Assembly (NCBI GenBank): GCA_016787415.1
Contig: JAEUUT010000222.1
Coordinates: forward strand, 1-64,000
DNA: 64,000 nt
DNA from: Saprospiraceae bacterium
Lineage (GTDB): Bacteria > Bacteroidota > Bacteroidia > Chitinophagales > Saprospiraceae
Direction of reading: 5' to 3'
Shown: one piece after another, positions 42,761 through 51,956 of the stretch
Layout of the letters: each line of letters begins with the position of its first letter
How positions within the stretch are numbered: the first letter of the stretch is position 1
Made by a program: the position numbers and the translations under genes
Notes under the pieces: model-generated
Seen by the model: only the letters and a program-made list of their open reading frames with translations
Database searches by the model: none
Told to the model about the DNA's origin: nothing

Positions 42761-45154
42761 TTACTGTTTCAACATTTTCAAAGGCGCGCTCTGGCGTTGT
42801 GCATTTTTTAAGGTTGCGAAATAGAGGCCTTTTGGCCATTGCTCCCCGCATTGAATAGTGCCGGATTCGGAATCTAACTGCTGCGAAAATACCGTTTGGC
42901 CGAGTGCATTGCGCACTTCCAGGGTAAGGCCGCGCTGCCCTGAAAAATCATATTGCACATTAAAACCACGCGCAGTTGGATTAGGATTTACTGACAGCGT
43001 AGAGGGCAATTCGTCGGGATGTTGCGTGTTTACAACACTGATTGGACGCACCTGAAAAACGTCGACGCCGCCTTCTACCAAGTGCCCGGGGTCAATGTCC
43101 TCAGCAATGAAATGGACTTTCATATCATCGGTTAGGGGAATCAAACCGCCGAGATGAATTTCACCGGAATTAGCCCATGATGATGCGGTTGACTGGTCGG
43201 AAAACACCTGCACTTCGCTCGTGCCATTTGTCACCATTACCCGAAAAATATCATTCGGAGATGAAGTTCCTCCAGCATTAAAAAACCAGTACTGAAAAGT
43301 GAGGATGGCATCATCATATTCAGCCAGTTGCATAGTCGGCGTACTCAGGGTTACAGCCCCTCCATCAACGTCGTGATCGCCTGCATTGCCGTTGCCGTTG
43401 CCGGTCACGTAACATTGTGCGTTGTCGTCAAAATCGACATCGTTTTCGGGTGCGCACTGGCTATTGACATAAGTTGTGCCTATCGGGTCGGCTCTGACCC
43501 AGTTGCCTGAGGTAGCATTGGAAGATGCCGTCCAGTTCAGGTTATTGCCAAAATCGTCGTAGTATCCATGTTGAATAGGAATCACCACGAAACCATTTTC
43601 CTGCAAATCGAATTGAACCGGCAGAAAACCCCATTCGGCTACTTTGACCTGATATGTGCCTCCGGGAGCGCATTCCAGTTCAAATATGCCGGAGGCATCT
43701 GATTGAAGTTGATAGGATTGCAGGGGCGATTGTAAGGTGACAGGAATATTTGGAATGGGTAATCCCGTTTCTGCATCCACAACAATTCCGGTGGTGGTGA
43801 AGGCAGAGATGGGTTCGAGAATGAGACTTACTTCCGTTACTTGTGCTGTAGCAAGCACAACCGTCAGCGTTTTCGAGATAAATCCTGGTTTGCTGAAGGT
43901 GACGGTAAAGGTGCCTGGCGTTGGCTGCCCGGTTTTGTAGTCACCATTGTTACTTGTTTTCGTGAAAGCAAGCGGGTCGCTGCTATTGATGGTAACCGAG
44001 ACATCTTTCAATCCTTGTCCGGTACATGAACTTTTCACATTGCCTTCCAGGTAACAGGCACGGACATAAGTAGGCGTCAGCACAAATAATTTTCCTGTCA
44101 CATTGTTGGCGATATTCGGAATATTGCTGGCTACCATATTTCCAGAAGGGAAAAAGGGATACACCCCCCAGCAGCCGTCAAACTCACCTTGTCCGCTGTA
44201 TGTATCGTAGCGACCCACTTGAACCAGGTTATTGGGGCGATGTGCGTCAATAAGCGTTACACCGTCGATATACCAGGACGTAATTGCCCAGTCGTTCAAC
44301 ACATGGGTATTGTGGCCTATGGAAGTATTACCATCGGCTGTAGTAGCGATGCGGTCCAGTTCCTGAATATCGGAAGGATCGGAAATATCGTATGCAGTTA
44401 CAAATGAAGGTAATTTTTCATCAGTAGTCAGAATGTGTTTTTTATCACTCAACAGCCATGAATTGTGCGTAAATCGCGCTGGCGTCTCAACCGTCCCTAA
44501 CAGTTCCGGATTACTTTTATCGTGCATATCCACAATGGAAAGATAACCGTCGCTGATATGGCAAGCATACAGGGTGTCATTATCTACATACCCATCATGC
44601 ACGTAGTTCAACTGATCAAATTTGCCAACAAATTGGGGCGCAAACGGATTGGGGTTCAAGTCGAATACTTTAGCGCCGCCTGAATACAACTGGCCGCCAT
44701 AGAGATACAGGAATCCCTGCGTCGTGTCCACATGCAAGGCATGTATTTTGTCGAGTTGGCCCTCAATCACTCCATCGCCGGTGTAATAATAATGATCCAG
44801 ATTCGGGCTTGGCAACTGGCTGAGGTCGACAATCTGAAGACCCAGACCGCCCTCCGATGTCACATAGGCGTAATGCTGATAGGTTTTTATTTCTTTCCAG
44901 AGGTCATTGGGTCCGGGAATCTGAACGATCAGTACAGGCGCATCCGGATTGGTAATATCTACAATAGCGAGGCCGAGAGAAGCGCCTACGAGCGCATATT
45001 CATGCCCGTTCTGCGTGTACCCGCACACATTCGCGAGGGTTTGCCCAGGAAAATCCAGCGTGGAACGTAGTTGGATATTATAATCCTGAGAAAAAAGAGC
45101 ATGTGCCGACAACAGCAGTGAAGGCATCAAGAATGTGAAAAGTAGTTTTTTCAT
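42761..45154 (-). CDS. Choice-of-anchor-B (LVIVD-repeat) T9SS protein
   Basis: About 797 residues from MKKLLFTFLMPSLLLSAHAL (ATG 45154). After the signal peptide, LVIVD-type propeller repeats fill about residues 25-370 (GLAIVDITNPDAPVLIVQI, GLGLQIVDLSQLPSP, GYLSIVDMHDKSNPELLG). Two carboxypeptidase-like regulatory beta domains follow (about 380-540), then a jelly-roll region (about 555-690) and a T9SS sorting domain (LSVNPNPTARGFNVQYDF, TLEVRNALGQTVFSQQL, KGLYFATLKN). Predicted cell-surface protein with a beta-propeller binding head; ligand unknown. Confidence 0.9.
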   Translation of the reverse strand: MKKLLFTFLMPSLLLSAHALFSQDYNIQLRSTLDFPGQTLANVCGYTQNGHEYALVGASLGLAIVDITNPDAPVLIVQIPGPNDLWKEIKTYQHYAYVTSEGGLGLQIVDLSQLPSPNLDHYYYTGDGVIEGQLDKIHALHVDTTQGFLYLYGGQLYSGGAKVFDLNPNPFAPQFVGKFDQLNYVHDGYVDNDTLYACHISDGYLSIVDMHDKSNPELLGTVETPARFTHNSWLLSDKKHILTTDEKLPSFVTAYDISDPSDIQELDRIATTADGNTSIGHNTHVLNDWAITSWYIDGVTLIDAHRPNNLVQVGRYDTYSGQGEFDGCWGVYPFFPSGNMVASNIPNIANNVTGKLFVLTPTYVRACYLEGNVKSSCTGQGLKDVSVTINSSDPLAFTKTSNNGDYKTGQPTPGTFTVTFSKPGFISKTLTVVLATAQVTEVSLILEPISAFTTTGIVVDAETGLPIPNIPVTLQSPLQSYQLQSDASGIFELECAPGGTYQVKVAEWGFLPVQFDLQENGFVVIPIQHGYYDDFGNNLNWTASSNATSGNWVRADPIGTTYVNSQCAPENDVDFDDNAQCYVTGNGNGNAGDHDVDGGAVTLSTPTMQLAEYDDAILTFQYWFFNAGGTSSPNDIFRVMVTNGTSEVQVFSDQSTASSWANSGEIHLGGLIPLTDDMKVHFIAEDIDPGHLVEGGVDVFQVRPISVVNTQHPDELPSTLSVNPNPTARGFNVQYDFSGQRGLTLEVRNALGQTVFSQQLDSESGTIQCGEQWPKGLYFATLKNAQRQSAPLKMLKQ

Positions 45155-45220
45155 GAAAAACTTGAATGAGTATTTTTTTAAAGAAAGGGATATTAAATGA
45201 AGATATGCATCCATAAAACG

Positions 45221-45649
45221 TCAACGTCGCGGAACAATAGCCACGGTAAGCCTGCTAATGCACGACAATTCACCTTTTTCGTCGCTAATTTCTATCTGCC
45301 AGACATGCACCTGCTTTCCAACCCGTATCGGCCGGCAAACACCCGTCACTACCCCACCCTCCCGAACACTTTTCAGGTGGTTGGCATTGATTTCCAGCCC
45401 AACTGCCATAAAAGCCCCCATGTCTTCCAGGCACAAGGTGCTGGCTACACTCCCGAGGGTTTCGGCTAGGGCGACATTGGCCCCACCATGCAACAATCGA
45501 AACGGTTGCACCGTGCGCATATCTACCGGCATGGTGGCTACCAGAAAATCATTGCCTATTTCGGTAAATTGTACGCCCAGGGTTTCGTTCAAAGTAGCCT
45601 GATTCAAGGCATTCAGTCCGTCGAGGGTGGCTTGTTGTTTCCAGAGCAT
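45221..45649 (-). CDS. Hotdog-fold acyl-CoA thioesterase (PaaI/YdiI-like)
   Basis: 143 residues from ATG 45649, four bases after the stop of the upstream gene; the longer frame would overlap that gene. Single hotdog domain with RLLHGGANVALAETLGSVAS (the HGG motif and catalytic acidic residue) and the C-terminal strand CISRLTVAIVPRR. The family hydrolyses acyl-CoA thioesters such as 1,4-dihydroxy-2-naphthoyl-CoA (menaquinone synthesis) or phenylacetyl-CoA derivatives. The substrate cannot be fixed; no men genes are near. Confidence 0.9.
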   Translation of the reverse strand: MLWKQQATLDGLNALNQATLNETLGVQFTEIGNDFLVATMPVDMRTVQPFRLLHGGANVALAETLGSVASTLCLEDMGAFMAVGLEINANHLKSVREGGVVTGVCRPIRVGKQVHVWQIEISDEKGELSCISRLTVAIVPRR

Positions 45650-45653
45650 GGTA

Positions 45654-46712
45654 TTATTGTTTGATAAATGTGGAATGGGCAGATTGTCCATCGCAGGAAA
45701 ATATCGCATGATACAAGCCGGGCATCAGATTGTTCAAGGCGATACGAGCCGAACGGCCATTTCTGTCCAGCATTTCCGGCTCGATACTTTTTCCGTTTGC
45801 ATCAAACATGCGGCATTTCGCCAGTTGAACATTCCAGTCTGGCGGAAATTCCAGCCATAATTCGTTTGTCGCAGGATTTGGATAGGAAGTCACTTCTGCG
45901 GATTCCTGTAGATCATTTGTGTGTGAAACCGGCCCAAAATTGACAAAAACAACCGTGTTATTGCCAGCATTGGGTATTGCCAGGGTGTCGTTTTTGAGGT
46001 TGTAATAAATATCGGCCGGGTTGCTCAGGCCACTATATACCTGCTGTGGCGTTCCGGTGAAATCAGATTCTATCCGGTGAATGGCATTGGCGCCCCAGGA
46101 GGCCACATACCAGCGACCGACGCCATCGCGCGCAATTCCGTCGATATTGGAAAGGCTGGTGGTTTTCAGGATAGAAACCGTGCTGTCGACTAAAGAAATG
46201 CCCAGGATTTTTGCAGAAGCGCCCCAGGTAACACAAACGAGGCGGTTTTGGCTGCCATCGTAAAGTATACCGTTGGGTGTAGAGGTAGTTTGTGGTACGA
46301 AGACATTCCAGGTGTTGTTTGCCGGATTGATTTTATACACTTTTTTACCCGAAAAATCGGTCGCATACAACCATCCGTTCGCGTCATGTGTGATGCCGTT
46401 TAAAAAAGTGGCATTGGTGGTAATCGTCGTTTGCGGCGTGCCATCAGAAAGTAAAAAGCCTTTCACCTTGTTTCCATCGCAGGCATAAATGCGGTCGCCC
46501 ACTACCTCGATACCGTAAGGGCCGTTGGTGAAGCCCGAGATAAAATTCTGGAGTGTGCCATCGGGTGTGCGCCGCAGTATTTTTTTGCTGCTGGTATTCG
46601 AAATATACCAGTTTCCGGTAATCGTATCACAATCGACACTTTCGGGCCCGCTGTATGTTTGTGCAAAGGACAGGTACGGGGCAATTAGTAAAGCAAAAAC
46701 AAGTTTCTTCAT
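45654..46712 (-). CDS. SMP-30/NHL-type propeller T9SS protein
   Basis: About 352 residues from MKKLVFALLIAPYLSFAQ (ATG 46712). A six-bladed beta-propeller like SMP-30/gluconolactonase fills about residues 20-265 (GPYGIEVVGDRIYACDG, LNGITHDANGWLYATDFSGK, STPNGILYDGSQNRLVCV, NIDGIARDGVGRWYVASWG). A T9SS tail follows (about 275-352: SYPNPATNELWLEFP ... CRMFDANGK, PGLYHAIFSCDG). Predicted secreted and surface-anchored. Whether the propeller is a lactonase or only a binding scaffold is unclear. Confidence 0.88.
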   Translation of the reverse strand: MKKLVFALLIAPYLSFAQTYSGPESVDCDTITGNWYISNTSSKKILRRTPDGTLQNFISGFTNGPYGIEVVGDRIYACDGNKVKGFLLSDGTPQTTITTNATFLNGITHDANGWLYATDFSGKKVYKINPANNTWNVFVPQTTSTPNGILYDGSQNRLVCVTWGASAKILGISLVDSTVSILKTTSLSNIDGIARDGVGRWYVASWGANAIHRIESDFTGTPQQVYSGLSNPADIYYNLKNDTLAIPNAGNNTVVFVNFGPVSHTNDLQESAEVTSYPNPATNELWLEFPPDWNVQLAKCRMFDANGKSIEPEMLDRNGRSARIALNNLMPGLYHAIFSCDGQSAHSTFIKQ

Positions 46713-46860
46713 GTGCAAGTTGGTTCAAAGGGCGAAAATAGAATCGCTTACATCAAGCAATGGAATCGAAGTGACGTTTTTGCAAGTAAGGGTCAAAACA
46801 CAATTTTAAACAGCCCTATCAAAATCAGCAGCCAAACATACGAATCACGAATGGCTGTTG

Positions 46861-46868
46861 TACGTTTG
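46861..46868 (+). promoter_or_regulatory. Candidate -7 box (TACGTTTG) four bases before the dynamin start codon
   Basis: TACGTTTG fits TAnnTTTG and ends 4 bases before the ATG at 46873, the same spacing as at 10982-10989. The mRNA would have almost no leader. Confidence 0.5.
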
Positions 46869-46872
46869 TCCT

Positions 46873-48591
46873 ATGATTATCAACCAACGAACCCAGGCGC
46901 TTCGTGCCCAGGTGGAAGACATTGTAAAAGACCTGCAAGGACTAAGTCAGGAAATTGGCAACAAAGACCTGGCAGGCATGGTCGGCGAATTGCGCAACCG
47001 CATGACCGAACCTTTTATGTTCGTAATTGTGGGCGAGGTAAAAGCCGGCAAAAGTAGTTTTGTGAACGCCCTGCTGGAGTCTGAACGCGAAATATGCCCG
47101 GTTGCGCCGCAGCCCATGACCGACACCATTCAGCAAATCCTGTATGGCGAAAAAGAGGAAATCGTGGTGGTCAATCCATACCTCAAAAAAGTGTTTTTGC
47201 CCATAGATATTCTCCGAGATATCGCGGTGGTGGACACGCCCGGCACCAACTCCATAGTAGCGCACCACCAGGAAATAACCGAGCATTTTATCCCTGCCAG
47301 CGATCTGGTCATTTTTGTATTTGAGGCCAAAAATCCGTACCGCCAGTCGGCCTGGGATTTTTTTGATTTCATCCACAAGGACTGGCACAAAAAGATCGTT
47401 TTCGTGCTCCAGCAGAAAGACCTGATGTCGGCAGAAGACCTTGCGGTGAATGAACGGGGTTTGTACGATTACGCTTTCAAAAAAGGTGTTTCCGAACCGG
47501 CAATTTTTGCGGTGAGCGCCAAAGCAGAACTGGAGGGGCGTTATGATCAAAGCAATTTCTCCACGATCCGCGATTATATCCGTACCCACGTTACTGGCGG
47601 ACGCGGTGCTGCCTTGAAACTAAAAAACAATATTTCCACTTCCCTGAATATTCTGGAGCGCATAGACCTCGGCCTTCTTACCCGTGCAGAGCAGTTCAAG
47701 GCTGATTCCGCTTTCCGCCTCGACATTCGCCAAACGCTTGATAATCAGGAGAAAAAGTCAAACCATCAGGTAGGACTTCTGATTGAAAATCTTCTGAACG
47801 GATATGACCGCATCACGAAAACAATAGGTCAGGAACTCTCCAACGGTCTGTCGTTTCCAGCCATGTTGAAACGTTCCGTGATGGGCATTTTCAGCAAACA
47901 GGCTTCCATTTCCGACTGGCTGAACGAACTGGCAAAAAAACTGGAACTCAACCTCAACGCAGAATTGCGCACCAAACTCAACGACGGCGTGGTCGATCTG
48001 GCCGATTCGGTGCAGCAAATGGCCAAAATGATCGACCTGAAAATCAGGAATGGAAGCACCGCAGTGAAGAGTGATTCCTACATTTTTGAAGATATTTCCG
48101 AAAAACGGGCTTCCGTACTCCGGGAACTGCAAGAAGCATTTGCCCGGTTTATGTCGCGCTCTGAAAACTTCAACGATACCCGCGTTTTCCCGGAAAACAC
48201 ACAAGTGTCGCCCAATATTGCAGCAGGAAGTGGGGCAGCACTGATCGGGGTCATTTTAGCCACTGTAACCCATGTTGCGATGCTCGACATTACGGGCGGG
48301 GTGCTGGCAGGTATCGGTATGCTTTTCGCGGGCATAACCGCAGGCATTCAGCGCAAAAAGATTGTGCAGGGCTATGAACAGGAAATCCGCGATGGTCGCA
48401 GCCGGATGGAAGAAGCCCTTCAAAGCAAACTACGCGGATATGTTCACACCATCAAGACGCGTATTGACGATAATTTCACCGAACTGGATGCTTTGCTTGC
48501 CAATGAAGAAGTACAGATTGCCCATTTCAGGGAGCGACACGTAGACCTGACGGAGCGTCTTATGTTCATCAACCAGGGACTGGAGGTATAG
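46873..48591 (+). CDS. Bacterial dynamin-family GTPase
   Basis: About 572 residues from ATG 46873 (MIINQRTQALRAQVEDIVKD). GTPase domain with P-loop GEVKAGKSSFVNALL, switch Thr/Pro region (PQPMTDTIQQ), G3 DTPGTNS and a G4-like QQKD. Helical stalk segments follow. A hydrophobic hairpin (about 450-495, AAGSGAALIGVILATVTHVA, GVLAGIGMLFAGITAGI) could insert into membrane, as in bacterial dynamin-like proteins that remodel or protect membranes. It stands alone, not paired with a second dynamin gene. It converges with the START gene at a 9-base gap. Confidence 0.9.
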   Translation: MIINQRTQALRAQVEDIVKDLQGLSQEIGNKDLAGMVGELRNRMTEPFMFVIVGEVKAGKSSFVNALLESEREICPVAPQPMTDTIQQILYGEKEEIVVVNPYLKKVFLPIDILRDIAVVDTPGTNSIVAHHQEITEHFIPASDLVIFVFEAKNPYRQSAWDFFDFIHKDWHKKIVFVLQQKDLMSAEDLAVNERGLYDYAFKKGVSEPAIFAVSAKAELEGRYDQSNFSTIRDYIRTHVTGGRGAALKLKNNISTSLNILERIDLGLLTRAEQFKADSAFRLDIRQTLDNQEKKSNHQVGLLIENLLNGYDRITKTIGQELSNGLSFPAMLKRSVMGIFSKQASISDWLNELAKKLELNLNAELRTKLNDGVVDLADSVQQMAKMIDLKIRNGSTAVKSDSYIFEDISEKRASVLRELQEAFARFMSRSENFNDTRVFPENTQVSPNIAAGSGAALIGVILATVTHVAMLDITGGVLAGIGMLFAGITAGIQRKKIVQGYEQEIRDGRSRMEEALQSKLRGYVHTIKTRIDDNFTELDALLANEEVQIAHFRERHVDLTERLMFINQGLEV

Positions 48592-48600
48592 AATGGTACA

Positions 48601-49242
48601 CTATTCTTTGATGTAGGCCAGTTTTGCTGTTTGGTAACGCTGCTGCTGAATAATATTCCGGATGTTTTTGATGGTTTCGCGTGGGCCTACATCAACGGCC
48701 ATATTGACTAACCAATCGGGAATGTTTCCCCCCGGATGTGAATGGATATAATATTCCACGTACACCCAACCACCATTACCCGGAACCAACGTCCATTGCG
48801 TATGGGCTGAACGCATGCGCTCCACATCTTTTACAACAGGAATATAATCCGGAGCAGCAACGCTAGTGGCAGTGATACGTCGGGTAATTGGGTCTTGCGA
48901 TAGTCGGGTGTGCATAATAATATCCCGGTCGCTCATTGGCCAGGGGAAATCAAGGCGAGAATAGTAATACATTTCCGTATCCGATACCTTTTGAAGCAAG
49001 CGCGACTCCATCACTTTGTACCCCCATTTCGGATAGTTGTCTACTTCGGCAAACAGTTGTATGATTCCGGAAAGCGGTATTTTCAGGGAAGTAGCAATTT
49101 TGATTTCATGAACGTCTACAGTTTGTCGATAATACACCTTCATGCCATCCTTGTCTTTGCGAAGGCTCCAATTGTCGGCGCCCTGAGCGTATAGTGTTAT
49201 GCAGGAGAAAATTGTCCAAATAAGTATCAGCGTTTTGCGCAT
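48601..49242 (-). CDS. Secreted START/SRPBCC-domain protein
   Basis: 213 residues from ATG 49242 (MRKTLILIWTIFSCITLYAQ), which gives a proper signal peptide. The rest is one START-type helix-grip domain (DGMKVYYRQTVDVHEIKIAT, VDNYPKWGYKVMESRLLQK, LDFPWPMSDRDIIMHTRLSQ, PGGNIPDWLVNMAVDVGPRE), which binds a hydrophobic ligand in a deep pocket. A periplasmic lipid- or steroid-binding role is plausible. No linked genes suggest the ligand. Confidence 0.85.
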   Translation of the reverse strand: MRKTLILIWTIFSCITLYAQGADNWSLRKDKDGMKVYYRQTVDVHEIKIATSLKIPLSGIIQLFAEVDNYPKWGYKVMESRLLQKVSDTEMYYYSRLDFPWPMSDRDIIMHTRLSQDPITRRITATSVAAPDYIPVVKDVERMRSAHTQWTLVPGNGGWVYVEYYIHSHPGGNIPDWLVNMAVDVGPRETIKNIRNIIQQQRYQTAKLAYIKE

Positions 49243-49394
49243 GCCTTGTATCTGTAGAGGGTGATGTGAATGGGGGCAAGCAAGAAACGAATAAAAAGCC
49301 AAGTTGTTTTAACATTGGCTTAATGCGTGAATGATTCAATTTGCTCAACTGCGACGAAAACATTTCATCCTGTTTTATTTTCATTCAAATCACA

Positions 49395-49402
49395 TAAATT
49401 TG
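49395..49402 (+). promoter_or_regulatory. Candidate -7 box (TAAATTTG) for the lysyl-oxidase gene
   Basis: TAAATTTG matches TAnnTTTG, 28 bases before the ATG at 49431. No clear -33 TTG was found at normal spacing. Confidence 0.45.
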
Positions 49403-49430
49403 ACCGTTTTTTATTCATAACCAACTCTTT

Positions 49431-51821
49431 ATGCACAAATTTTTACTTCCGCTCTTCTGTGGCTTTTTGCTAACTGGGTTTTTGCAGGCGCAATGTCCCG
49501 CAGGCCAGAAAAATGTTCGGCTTGAAATTTCCCCTGACCAGTATTGGTATGAGGTTTCCTGGATGCTGACCAATGCCAATGGTTCAGTAACGTATGCCAG
49601 TGGCCAATTGCCAGGCCAGGTATTCAGCACATACAACTATTGTGTGCCGGATGACGAATGTGTCGTCTTCAGGATCAAGGACTCCTACGGGGATGGAATG
49701 CTGCCAAACGGTTTTTATCGGCTGTATCTCAACGACACACTTTTTTATGAAAATCCAAATGGCGGCTATGGGGATGGTGAAAATATATTTTTCAATTGCC
49801 CTCCTGGCACATATTGTAATTCAGGCATACCAATTGATACAGGTTTGGTGAGCACTCCGGGCGGTGGTGAGTACTGGTATCAATTCGTTCCGGATGTGAC
49901 CGGCACTTATGAAGTAAGCACTTGTTTGCCAGGCAATAACTGCCCCAGCAAAATCTGGGTGTACAACCATTGCGACAACATCTCCACCAACAATGATCAA
50001 ACGGGAACGATATTCTATGCTGATGGAGGTTGTCAAAATGGCGCCGTTGCCACACTGTATCTTGCCGCCGGCACGAACTATTACATTCGCCTTGGCTACA
50101 CACAGCCAGCCTGTACCAACGACCCACTGAATTTCCACTTGCGCTATGTCGGACCAGTCAGTGGTTGCACCGATCCGCTGGCCTGCAACTACAACCCACT
50201 TGCTACCGTAAGTGATAACTGTATTTACCCTGGCGATCCGGATTGCCCGAATGCACCGGATTTGGTGGTGTTGGAAAATGTATTGCGCAATTCTCTCCAA
50301 TTAGACTTCCTGGCAAATGCCGACGCGTGTGCGGTAGAAGAAGGTTGTATTCGTGGTGTAGGCAATCGGGACATTCTCCGATTCAGTACCCACATCAAAA
50401 ATATAGGCAATCAGGATTATTTCATCGGTTCGCCCCCAAGCAATCCGAATACTCCTTCCACACAATTTTACTGGGATCCATGTCATAACCACTGGCATTA
50501 TCGCGGTTATGCCGAATATTTGCTGTACGATGAAAATGGCTCACGTCTTTCTATCGGCACAAAAAATGGTTTCTGTGTACTCGACCTGGAATGCAGCGAT
50601 GGCGGGACCGGACAATATGGTTGTGCCAACATGGGTATCAGCGTTGGATGCGGCGACATTTACGGTTCCGGCCTGCCTTGCCAATGGGTTGACATCACAG
50701 ATTTGCCAGCCGGTACGTACACCCTTGTCGTTCGAGTAAACTGGGACAAATCTCCCGACAAACTCGGTCGCCTCGAAAAAACCTACGAAAACAACTGGGC
50801 GCAAGCCTGTTTCGACCTTTCCTATGTAAACAATAACCCCGTTGTAGACTTCCTTGATGAGGTTTGCCCTGTATATACCGACTGTACCGGCGAAACATAT
50901 GGCAATGCGCAGCCGGACTGTGATGGTATTTGCAACGGTGTTTCAGTTCGTGGCGACTGGGATCACGATACCCTTCGAACAGTTGTAGATGTTCAGTCGT
51001 ACCTGTCTGCATCGCTTGCCGACAACGAAACGGCTACCGAATGCCGTGATCTCCACCCCAACGGCAATATCGATGTGTATGACGCTGCCTTGCTACAGGA
51101 ATGCACCTTGTATGCGGAGGATCTCAATCACTGGGGACTTGGGTTCCCTTGCCAATTTGGAGGTTTTGAAAACACCGACGATCTGGTTTATCTGCTTCCC
51201 GGCACCTTGGATACGGTTGGTAAAACGTTTGATGTACAAATGGTAAATCCTTACAATGCGGTGATTGGGTATGAGTTTTCTGTAAGCGGATTGGATATCA
51301 ACTATGTGGAAAATATCAGTGGTACCATGACGGCTACTGTACAACATGACAATACCGGCGAAATCATCGCCCTGTCGGGAGATGAAACAAGTATCAAGAA
51401 AAATGTGCTTCCTACTCCATTTGTACGGGTACATTACGCCGCACTTACCAGCCCTGAGGTATGTATTTCACAAATCACGGCAGTAGTGAATTCCAAGTAC
51501 CAGAAAAGCAATGCGGAAATTGCAAGCCCCAGTTGTGTCACTACGGGCCTTGTTAGCAGTGGTGAGCCGAACGAGGCAGGATTCTCTGTTTTTGTTCAGC
51601 CCAATCCGTTTAGGGAAGACGTTACCATTTTCTTCAACAATCAGCATGCAGAACCTTTCAAGGTAACGCTGTCTGATATGACCGGACGCATTCTACGTTC
51701 TTACGATAATATTAAGGGCGAGTATGTAACCTTCCAACGTGGCGACCTTCCTGACGGTGTATATATGTACACTGTAAGCAATAGCAAAGGGCAGGTAAGC
51801 GGGAAAATAGCAGCGCATTGA
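49431..51821 (+). CDS. T9SS-secreted multidomain protein with lysyl-oxidase domain
   Basis: 796 residues with signal peptide (FLLTGFLQAQ). Order: an N-terminal beta domain (DSYGDGMLPNGFYRLYLND); a second beta domain (about 130-240); a lysyl-oxidase domain (about 276-466); a dockerin/EF-hand-like segment (about 508-560, GDWDHDTLRTVVDV, HPNGNIDVYDAALL); a beta domain; and a T9SS tail (FVQPNPFREDVTIFF ... DGVYMYTVSN). In the oxidase domain the copper ligands are His352, His354 and His356 in WDPCHNHWHYRG. Lys378 (GTKNGFC) and Tyr411 (GDIYGSGLPCQW) align with the lysine and tyrosine that form the LTQ cofactor of animal lysyl oxidase. It may oxidise lysine amines in surface or matrix proteins. Activity is inferred, not shown. 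Confidence 0.9.
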   Translation: MHKFLLPLFCGFLLTGFLQAQCPAGQKNVRLEISPDQYWYEVSWMLTNANGSVTYASGQLPGQVFSTYNYCVPDDECVVFRIKDSYGDGMLPNGFYRLYLNDTLFYENPNGGYGDGENIFFNCPPGTYCNSGIPIDTGLVSTPGGGEYWYQFVPDVTGTYEVSTCLPGNNCPSKIWVYNHCDNISTNNDQTGTIFYADGGCQNGAVATLYLAAGTNYYIRLGYTQPACTNDPLNFHLRYVGPVSGCTDPLACNYNPLATVSDNCIYPGDPDCPNAPDLVVLENVLRNSLQLDFLANADACAVEEGCIRGVGNRDILRFSTHIKNIGNQDYFIGSPPSNPNTPSTQFYWDPCHNHWHYRGYAEYLLYDENGSRLSIGTKNGFCVLDLECSDGGTGQYGCANMGISVGCGDIYGSGLPCQWVDITDLPAGTYTLVVRVNWDKSPDKLGRLEKTYENNWAQACFDLSYVNNNPVVDFLDEVCPVYTDCTGETYGNAQPDCDGICNGVSVRGDWDHDTLRTVVDVQSYLSASLADNETATECRDLHPNGNIDVYDAALLQECTLYAEDLNHWGLGFPCQFGGFENTDDLVYLLPGTLDTVGKTFDVQMVNPYNAVIGYEFSVSGLDINYVENISGTMTATVQHDNTGEIIALSGDETSIKKNVLPTPFVRVHYAALTSPEVCISQITAVVNSKYQKSNAEIASPSCVTTGLVSSGEPNEAGFSVFVQPNPFREDVTIFFNNQHAEPFKVTLSDMTGRILRSYDNIKGEYVTFQRGDLPDGVYMYTVSNSKGQVSGKIAAH

Positions 51822-51956
51822 TAGAGGTGAGAAGTGAGAGGGTGAGAAGTGAGAATTCGTAGAGTACACCGCTTTACTTTTAGCAATACTTATGAGTAAA
51901 GCGGTGTACTCTACGAATTCTCACCTCTCACCTCTCACCTCTCACTTCTCACCTCT
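51822..51956. repeat. Palindrome with GARGTGA heptamer arms between convergent genes (copy D)
   Basis: The inner arms 51849-51878 and 51895-51924 are perfectly complementary over 30 bases around a 16-base loop. Outwards, both arms continue as tandem GAGGTGA/GAAGTGA heptamers (four units left, five right), still largely complementary. The element fills the whole gap between the lysyl-oxidase gene and the DciA-like gene and touches the latter's stop codon. Confidence 0.93.

Noticed and set aside
51822..51956. Possible CRISPR-like array
   Set aside because: Units are 7 bases without spacers and are mirrored in a palindrome; no cas gene is present.
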